Shown: piece after piece, positions 56,618 through 64,000 of the stretch
Layout of the letters: each line of letters opens with the position of its first letter
Numbering within the stretch: the first letter of the stretch is position 1
NCBI GenBank assembly: GCA_003024175.1
Contig: MDYQ01000051.1
Location: 1-64,000, forward strand
Direction: 5' to 3'
Source: Planoprotostelium fungivorum
Lineage: Eukaryota; Evosea; Variosea; Cavosteliida; Cavosteliaceae
Length of the DNA: 64,000 nt
Made by a program: the position numbers and the translations under genes
The notes under the pieces: generated by a model
Database searches by the model: none
What the model saw: only the letters and a program-made list of their open reading frames with translations
What the model was told of the DNA's origin: nothing

Positions 56618-57923
56618 TCACTGAGAGACGAGAGAAGGTAAGAGACCGAGAGACTGTATCGTGTACTGAGGGATCGTCTCTTCTTTTGGGTTGTCTAAAT
56701 CTTCTGGCTGTGTGACACCTGTCGGTTACATCAGAGATGAGATGCAAGATGTGAAGATGAGATCACCGGTGAAGACGAGCAGTGTCTTAAGTCCTCCTCG
56801 CTGGCCGAAGGCGATGTCGGTGTTGAGACGATCTCCCACCATGACACTTCTCTCGGGCTTCAGACCGAAACTGGATGATTGAGAATGACATCATCACATC
56901 CACACGTCCTCACTCTTTGATGAGACAGTTTAAGAGAAGAGGTTCTGGCTTGCCGATGACAAGAGGTTGACGGTTCAGAGCCGCAATGAGGGGCGCCATG
57001 CAAGATCCACCACCTTTTCACATCGAAATCAGATGACATCATGCATCAGATGGAGGTAGATGAAACACACCAGGTAAGAGTCCAGAAGAGCCCGGGTAAG
57101 TGACGTCGGTGTTGGTCGCGATGAACTCGACGTCTTTGTGTTTTCTGAGGAGACTGTGAGCGTAGGCGATCTTGTAGTAGTTCAAATTGACATCGAAGCC
57201 GCAGATGACAGCACCGATCTGTCGGTGAATGAGATGGAGGTGAATGATTAGAGGATGGTGGATGGTGGATGATACGAAGAGGTGGGAGAGGAGGGTCTCA
57301 CAGAAGTGTCTGGGACGATTGATTCCACTTCTTCCATCGAATGTGTTCCATTGTGTGACTGATGTAAATCAGATGGATGAAAAAACATCATCATCCCACC
57401 GAGTTGTCGAACACTTCGATTCCGGCCTCTTTCAACTCTTCGTCTGTGTTCTATCAGCGGTGACTCTTCAAGTGGTGAATGGACACAGTGGACGATAGAC
57501 ATGTGTCAATCGATCGATTCAAGATGAGACGCTCACAGATGCCAGCTCCACCAAGAATGTAGGCCTTCTTAGAGAAATTTTTTCCCTTGAGGTAAGAGGC
57601 AGTGCCGTATGCTGCTCCCATGATCTCCTCCTTCTTTCCGTGGATGCCAAAAGCGGCCATGCTCTTGACATATGTGTTTCTAGACTTGCTACTGTTGTTG
57701 GTTACGAAGAAGACTCTCTTTCCCTGATGGATCGTGTCAACAGATGAACCTGGGTGATTCGATATACCTTGGAGCGGAGGAACTCTAAGGTCTTCTCAGC
57801 GCCTGGGACGGCATGCTTTCCCGTCCATAATACTCCATCGCAATCGAAAACGAAATCATCGACACTGTCGAGGAATTCTTGGACGTTTGATTTGTCAAGT
57901 GGGGCGGCCTTGTGTTCGGGCAT
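56618..57923 (-). CDS. pgp: Phosphoglycolate phosphatase-like HAD hydrolase
   Basis: This is a HAD-superfamily phosphatase of the PGP/PDXP (NagD-like) group, which dephosphorylates phosphoglycolate and related metabolites. ATG at 57921-57923 opens [17 protein letters not shown]; an in-frame ATG a few codons upstream is also possible. Motif I is [11 protein letters not shown] with the nucleophilic and acid/base Asp. The cap region has [15 protein letters not shown] (motif II), then [12 protein letters not shown] and AYILGGAGI. Further exons give [51 protein letters not shown] (motif III Lys) and [19 protein letters not shown] (motif IV), then LLVFTGVT and the tail ending PSLVSQ, TGA at 56618. 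Length of about 305 residues and motif order are normal. Six or seven introns. Confidence 0.92.
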
Positions 57924-58003
57924 GTCTTTCAGATCGATGGGAAGATGATGATGTGCTGGAAATCCACGGATTTTTTCAAAATAAATGCTGCGATAAGGGT
58001 GAT

Positions 58004-59636
58004 TTATTTGAACATAGCACTTCGAATTTTCGGCTCTTTTGTGTTCGCCATGCTCTGCAGCAGATCATGCAACATTCTCTGAGCCAGCAACTTGTGATCC
58101 TCCGTGAAACTCGTATCAGCCTGCTCTACATCAATCCTTCTCACCATCACACGCTGCCATCACCTTCTGTCCATTGAAATACGAACTCATCACAGAATAG
58201 CGCGGATTCGTTATCGGTATCAGCTGCGATATACATTCCTTCCAAACTCGATACGTGATGACACAATCGTTTCTCAGCATGATGTCGAAAAACTGCAGAG
58301 CCTGAGCGGGTGAGACGATATCTAAAGAAGGAGTTCGTGCACCTTGAGGTTCTGACCGTTCATCGATAGAGTGTCCACGACGATCTTGAATGCTTCGTAT
58401 GAAGTGTTGTTGGGATAGCGCTGGGCCAGCTGGCCACAGAATTGGAGGACAAGTTCGGGACGGTGCTGCTTCTGTGCACACAGCATGAGTAACATGTAGA
58501 TCTGAGGGGTGATCTCCTGCGGTCTATCAGATGTGTGGATGGATTAAGACTCTATAGAAGAGAAGATGGTGCGATGATGTGTCATCATCGTCACTTGAGA
58601 TGATGCACGTTTCTTCATCGTCAGATGTCGTGATGATCTGATGTGATGACGTGCGATGCCGCACCAGTTTGTTTTTCGTCATATCGGTGAAGATTTGAAC
58701 TGCCTGATCCAATTGTCCCAGACTCATCGCTTCCTCCAATTTGATCTTACAGTGTAAATTGTTCCTGGCGATCTGGTCTTTATAACTTCGAGGTTTGAAT
58801 TGATTGTATAATTGTTTGGCTAAATCCTGATGTAACGTGAGATCACGTGATGACACGACACGATGAAAGGGGAGGACCTGTATCTTCTCTTGGTTTCCGG
58901 TGCTCTGATAAAATTCGTGCATGAGCTCGAAGCAACCTGATTTCACATCATTCCACGTAGATCATCATCGTGATAGACGGTTGACTCACTCAGGTTTAAT
59001 TCGGTTTGGTTTTGAAGCATCGAGTTCCATTGTGATTCTAATCTGTGACGATTGAGCAGTTGCCGTGATCTCATTTCAACTCACTTGACGATGTTACCCG
59101 ACTTGACATATTCGTTCAACAATTGGATTGGACTCTGTTTTTGAGCTGCATCACTCCTGTCTGGGTACTTTTGCTGTTTGTGGTCCTTTTCGAGTCAGAA
59201 TGATCTCGCGGCGTTCGTGATTCACCTGCTTGGCCATCTGTCTTCGATTGACCTGTGAGATGTGAGTGATTGTGTGGTTCAGAATGGTGAGTGATGATGA
59301 TGTAAAAGAGTGTGAATGTGATGTGATCATACCCAATCTGGTGATTGTTGCCCTCCCATGGATTGTTTCAAAAGGCTTTCTATCGCAGAGTATTGATGCT
59401 GCGGCGGTAAACTTGACTCAGATGTTTGATTAGGGAAGACTATCGAATCTCATCAGTCCATGGTTCATCGTTATCACACAGAAGACACCTTCCGTCAGCC
59501 ACGTTTTCTTCTCTGTGGAATTAGACCTAGCAGGTATGAAATTCTTGATCGATTTAGATGGATCGGCCAATCGTTTGGAAGTTTTGTACGCGTTCTGTTG
59601 TACCTTCAGACAATCACAGAGGGTTCTCCTCAGCAT
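58004..59636 (-). CDS. Helical-repeat (PPR-like) protein, probably mitochondrial
   Basis: ATG at 59634-59636 opens MLRRTLCDCLKVQQNAYKTS, a basic, acid-free N-terminus typical of mitochondrial targeting. The spliced protein is a series of helix pairs with PPR-like spacing, for example MHEFYQSTGNQEKIQVLPFH, IKLEEAMSLGQLDQAVQIFT, QIYMLLMLCAQKQHRPELVL, SYEAFKIVVDTLSMNGQ and PAQALQFFDIMLRNDCVITY. The last intron, from a donor after GQK (about 58160), joins to ADTSFTEDHKLLAQRM and ends KIRSAMF, TAA at 58004. PPR proteins bind organellar RNA and act in its processing or translation. The repeats are weak, so TPR or another alpha-solenoid cannot be excluded. A basic segment (HERREIILTRKGPQTAK) follows the presequence. 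Confidence 0.6.
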
Positions 59637-59727
59637 GTTGGTTGTCTGAAATAAATCTCGGAATAAAAAGATGTGATGTGATGCGGAAGAAAAGGCTTGG
59701 CATCACATCTCATCTAGTCAAATCATC

Positions 59728-61039
59728 ATGATGGAAGGAGTTGAATCAACAACACCCTCTAATGCGGAGATCCGACAGAAGAAATCGCGAGACAGTCCTA
59801 AGAAGAGAAAACAAACAACAGAGAAGAAGAAGTTCAAAGACAGGTACACCATCGATAATGACGACGACTGACCATAGAGATAGAGTTCCTCAATATGGCA
59901 ACTATCCTGCGTACTATTCATATCGCAACGAGCGATTGGAAGATGATCCAAGAGTCAAGTTCATGAAACAAGAGTGGTTCTCCTTTCGAGATGTATTAGA
60001 CATCGGTTGCAACCGAGGAGACATCACGACATTCATGGGTGATCAATCGAACCGTGCGATTCGATCTGATTCGTCACAGCCGAATTCTTTGGACCCAAAC
60101 ACATCACAGGCATTGATATTGACAAGAATCTGATTGACGAAGCCAACAAGCTGAAGAATCGGTGGGATCAATCTCGATGTTGATGCACGACTGACCGCTT
60201 CACAGGTTACGCACTCCCAAGCCATACCCAGAAGATTTTCCCATCAGTTTCAAGATACTCCCAAGGTGATGCAAACGCAAGTAACATCATCTGATGTCTC
60301 ATTAGATTCCCCAACAACCTCTCTTTCACCTGCGGAAACATATTGGAGACACGTTTAGACAAGATATACGGTCTCATCTCATGGTACGTGACATCATCCA
60401 CGCATCGTCATCCAGAAGACGATGATCGATGTGACTGATGTGAAACAGTTTGAGCACGACGAAATGGATCCATCTCAATTTCGGAGACAGAGGCATCATC
60501 GGCCTGTTTCGTTCTGTTTGGGAGCACCTCTATGTAGACGGCTACTTTTTATTAGAACCGCAAGAGTGGTCCACCTATAAGAAGAAGAAGCGAGTCTATC
60601 CAGTGAGTCTCCAACACCTCATCTTTGCATCACCCTTAGTCCATTCACCATGTCACATCATTACCGTCGATGTGATGTCATCTGAGCCTTCCGTGCAGCA
60701 TTTTAAAAGCAATTATGATACCATCAAACTCAAGCCAAATCACTTCCAAGAGTATTTAGAAAAGAACGGCTTTCAACTCGTCACACATGAACTTCTCGTC
60801 GAGGGCCAACAGGTTTAGACATCATCACGTCAACGTGACTCACATTTCAACAGGCGGCAGGATTCCAACGCCCGATGTTCTTATTCAAGAAGATCGAGAC
60901 GACAGAGACGCCCAGCTTTGGACCGTGGATAGATCATGTCATCCCCGAGGCACCGAAAGCCAAAAAGAAGAGCCCAAAGAAGAGGAGAGAAGAGAGACAG
61001 TCGATAGAAGCTGACGTGAAGACGATGAAAGAAGAGTGA
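59728..61039 (+). CDS. Bin3/MePCE-type RNA 5'-monomethylphosphate capping methyltransferase
   Basis: This is a SAM-dependent enzyme of the Bin3 family, which caps the 5' phosphate of 7SK-like or U6-type small RNAs. ATG 59728 opens a basic, Lys-rich N-terminus (IRQKKSRDSPKKRKQTTEK). It is spliced to the conserved block YGNYPAYYSYRNERLEDDPR and KFMKQEWFSFRDVLDIGCN, whose DIGCNRGD is the SAM motif I, followed by ITGIDIDKNLIDEANKLK. Later exons give FTCGNILE, LSTTKWIHLNFGDRG, LFRSVWEHLYVDGYFLLEPQ and the Bin3 C-terminal part (NHFQEYLEKNGFQLV, GFQRPMFLFKK). The end is basic (KAKKKSPKKRREERQ), TGA at 61037-61039. Seven introns. Lys-rich ends suggest nuclear location. It implies that this lineage has a methylphosphate-capped small RNA. 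Confidence 0.92.
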
Positions 61040-61408
61040 AGACGATGAAACCGGCAGGACTTCTCCGCATTAAAAGACAATAAAGAACAGAGGAAAGAGA
61101 TAAAATTCGTGAACGCCGGCGAACATTGAGAACCCATTCATTGATCAGGAAGCGACCCGTCAACGTGAAGGTGAGGCGAACATCGCATGATTACGACGAG
61201 GGGGCTCGTCCCATTTTCAATCCAACAACCATAACATCTCTGAACCGATTCGGACGGAGACTGCTGTGGATAGTCACACTCCATCGTCGGAATGTTCACA
61301 GGTCACATTGTGAAGAACGATCGTAATAACAGATATCGCAGTCGAGATTGTAGAAAAGAGGAGCCGCAAGCCAAGAGAATATCCTCCAAAACGGGCAGGA
61401 GATACAAG
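61040..61408. other. Upstream flank of atg4
   Basis: No separate gene seen. The frame of the downstream gene stays open back to an ATG at 61292, so part of this stretch could code for a longer N-terminus. Confidence 0.4.
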
Positions 61409-63537
61409 ATGGCGAGCACCGAATCGGCTCCCAACAGCCCAGCAATCGATATACTGAGGGCGATGGATGAGTTCTATCATATACCCAGAGAGGACCCTCC
61501 ATCTGCAAATAACCTCTCTCCTCAACATCAGAGGTCCATCTCCAACATGTATACGAACAGTAAATACAAGATCATGGCATCTCTATACAACATCGTCCAT
61601 GCCAGTGAGTCCCATCACCGTATGTGACGGAACGTGACCCGAGATGTAGAACCCCAAGAGGCTGCATCATTCAGCCGTCTCCCTATCTTCTTGATGGGAA
61701 AATGTTATCTACCCAACGGGGAAGTTGAAACCCACAACGCATCCAGTCATCTCTCACAAGAAGAAAGACAAGAACAAAACATCACGTAATGCATCATCAC
61801 CATCATCATCATCTCATCTTCTCCCCGCTCATCGTCCACCAGTAACACGAACACGTCCGTCTTAAACATCTTCAAGCGAAGAGCTCAGAACGCGAATCCA
61901 CCGCCGCAGAACATACCACCCGCCACACCACAGCAGCTGCGGCCCTTCTACGAAGACTTTTCTAGCGTCATGTGTTTCTGTTACCGAAAAGATTTTGCAC
62001 CGTTGGAGCCCGTCGGGTTGAGCACGGATTTGGGTTGGGGATGTATGCTGAGAACGGGTGAGTGGGATACGTAGGTTACGGGATGACGTGGAACAGGTCA
62101 GATGATGTTGGCGACGGTACTCAGGCGATTGATATTGGGTCGAGGTATGATGATCGCATCGGCATCATGATCGATCATCGATCATCCACATAACTTGAAC
62201 ATAACTTCGACATACTATCACTCAATATCACATCACCAATCATACCACGAACGTGGTATCACATCATCGTGATCACCCATCATCACATCACATCATCATG
62301 ACACGTCCACAGAATGGAAATTAGACTACAACGATCCACCGAAAGCCCACTCGCACTACCGTCAGATCTTGAGGTGGTTCCACGATGATCCGGGACACAA
62401 CTGTCCCTACAGCATCCACAACATGCTCAGACTCAGCCGCGAGATCGACAAGAGAAGAGGTCAGAGAAATTCACCGGGCGATCGCGTCGGAGAATGGTTC
62501 ACTCCAACTAGAGTCAGCCAGATATTAAAGTGAGCGTCAAGATGTGGCGGGTTGTAGATGGAATTACGACTCATTTTTCACCAGGCACACGGTGAACCAG
62601 CACGCACCAGAGTCCTTGAGGATGTACGTATCGAGCGACAGTGTCATCTACAAAGACCAAGTGAGTGGAAAAAAAGGGGAAAAAAGACGCCGAGACTGAG
62701 GATAGAAAGGTGTACGCTCTGACTCGCGGCGACCGCGATCGACTGAAAGACATGGACATGATGAAGAGACAATCTATGATTGACATCGGCATCAGACCCT
62801 ACAATGATCCCGCCGCACATCTCATCGAGTGGCATCCCATATTCATCCTGGTGAGAAACTCGCAGAAAACTCGCGTGGATCTCGGAAGAATCCGGAAAAA
62901 CATCTCACGCCCACAGGTACCACTCAGACTGGGTATCGAGAAGATGAACGCAATGTACATGAGAAGCGTTCAGTTTCTCCTCTCAGTTGAACAGAGCGTT
63001 GGTATCGTTGGTGGTAGGCCGAAACAGTCACTCTACTTTGTCGGCTTCCAAGGTGAAGTAGGGGAGAGGAGAGGGAGGTTGATGTATGGACAGGTGACGA
63101 GTTGATCTATTTGGATCCGCACGTTGTGAGGCCTTCAGTGAAGCCGGAAGATGAATTTGTATTGCAGGTGTGTCGATCGATGACATGATCATGATGATCG
63201 AGCGTCGTTCACCATCATCATTGCCATGTCACTTATCTTGACGTCATCATCAACTCCGTGTGCATCACATCATCATGACACATCATCACACGATAGACAC
63301 TGATGAAGATAGAACTACCACTGTACCATACCCCAAAAGATGTCCATAGAACAGATGGATCCCTCTCTATGTGTGGGCTTCTTCTGCCGCAACGAAGAAG
63401 AGTTCGAACAGCTGTGTGGTACCATCAGTGCCTACAATAGTGGCAACGATCACATCATCATCAGCGTGGAAGACAGTGCACCTCATTACATTTCAGAGGA
63501 ACCTGACCCAGACTTTGCCGATGTTGTCATATTGTGA
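61409..63537 (+). CDS. atg4: Autophagy cysteine protease Atg4
   Basis: This cytosolic protease processes Atg8 to expose its terminal Gly and later releases it from lipid. The start used is ATG 61409 ([12 protein letters not shown]); an in-frame ATG at 61292 would add 39 residues. After a variable Ser/Asn/Gln-rich N-terminus, exons give [20 protein letters not shown], then [20 protein letters not shown], with the catalytic Cys in GWGCM. Further exons give [31 protein letters not shown] and [34 protein letters not shown] leads to [17 protein letters not shown] and [12 protein letters not shown], which holds the catalytic Asp and His. [17 protein letters not shown] is the conserved end. The C-terminus DFADVVIL resembles an Atg8-interacting (LIR) motif (F-x-x-V), as in mammalian ATG4B. 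TGA at 63535-63537. About ten introns. Confidence 0.95.
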
Positions 63538-63858
63538 ATAGAAATGTACGACGAGACGTCTCATCTTCTCATCCTCTTGATGGTGTCTCACGATGAATGG
63601 GGTGCTAACTTTTTTTCAAAGGGCGACTTTGAATGCTTTATTTGGCTTTCGTGCTGAAGTCTATAACGATCGTAACACACAACTGGACTTTCTCATGCTC
63701 GGCTCAAAGAGGGCCAAGCGGTGGGTAGCTCGTCATCTGCCCTACAATGTTGTAGATGGATATCGCGAAAAGGCGAAAGAGTTTTCCTCAATTAGGGTGT
63801 CAGAGATGTCCGTCTATCGGAGCTCATCTCAGCATACAAAGCAGAATCGACGAACACC
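63538..63858. other. Intergenic region, no supported gene
   Basis: A plus-strand open frame at 63593-63858 shows no recognisable motif and runs into the next gene's start, so I do not call it. It contains CTACAATGTTGTAGAT (63742-63757), a variant of the recurrent palindrome. Confidence 0.4.
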
Positions 63859-64000
63859 ATGAAGGTCACACTGTGTCTTCTAAGCTTTCTGTCCGTTGCA
63901 GCGGCCTTCCACAATCCCGTCAAGTGTGTGCAGATGTGATATCGAATGAGATTGAACGTCGCAGTCCGATGGAATACTTTGCCGACCCTTGGATCTTCAA
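63859..64000 (+). CDS. Secreted protein, 5' part only
   Basis: ATG 63859 begins a clear signal peptide (MKVTLCLLSFLSVAAAF, then HNPVKC). A short intron follows, probably starting GTGCAG at about 63929 and ending CGCAG near 63961. Depending on the donor, the next exon reads CSDGILCRPLDL or another frame. The gene runs off the end of the window, so its family cannot be told. A Cys-rich secreted protein is possible. Confidence 0.5.

Noticed and set aside
63593-63862. Plus-strand 89-codon open frame
   Set aside because: No domain is recognised, its start context is weak, and it overlaps the start of a gene with a clear signal peptide at 63859.

Overview
This window reads as nuclear DNA from a free-living amoebozoan, most likely a protosteloid such as Protostelium/Planoprotostelium. 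That placement is an inference from gene content. The genes are dense and lie on both strands. Nearly every one is cut by tiny GT-AG introns of about 31-60 nt. The set includes a fibro-slime cell-surface protein, a large family of DP-type ankyrin repeats, receptor tyrosine kinases outside animals, and lysosomal and secreted carbohydrate-active proteins. I see no tRNA, rRNA or CRISPR array.

Layout. 0-14.4 kb: an oxysterol-binding protein (minus), a roughly 2,350-residue membrane protein joining a PH domain to a GT2-like glycosyltransferase (plus), and a lysosomal alpha-mannosidase (minus). 14.4-18.6 kb: a looser stretch with a small unrecognised two-exon gene, two broken kinase copies, a small inverted-repeat element and a probable tail-anchored protein. 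18.6-25.7 kb: a GH35 beta-galactosidase, a Ded1/DDX3-like helicase and phenylalanine hydroxylase. 25.9-34.2 kb: a tandem family of three Zn(II)2Cys6-PAS regulators. A zinc-finger/DDE transposase remnant separates copies 1 and 2, an ankyrin-repeat gene separates copies 2 and 3, and an ankyrin remnant lies upstream on the other strand. 34.5-35.2 kb: an unrecognised spliced gene.

36.1-49.3 kb: two receptor tyrosine kinases, one with a Pmp-like beta-helix ectodomain and one with leucine-rich repeats. A YdeI-family protein and an Asterix/PAT10 homologue lie between them. 49.5-64 kb: a secreted hevein/PAN-like/double-psi-barrel protein, an F-box/ankyrin-like protein, a RING membrane protein, a fibro-slime protein, a phosphoglycolate-phosphatase-like HAD enzyme, a helical-repeat organellar protein, a Bin3/MePCE RNA methyltransferase, the autophagy protease Atg4, and the start of a secreted protein.

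Functionally the genes cover lysosomal glycan breakdown, extracellular chitin or polysaccharide binding, cell-surface signalling, lipid and glycan handling, RNA metabolism and autophagy. This fits a phagotroph that feeds on walled microbes. The least expected features are the triplicated fungal-style Zn2Cys6-PAS regulators, the beta-helix receptor kinase, the PH-glycosyltransferase fusion and the families of related sequence that recur inside introns. Exon boundaries were worked out by eye from reading-frame continuity and splice signals, so small errors are possible.
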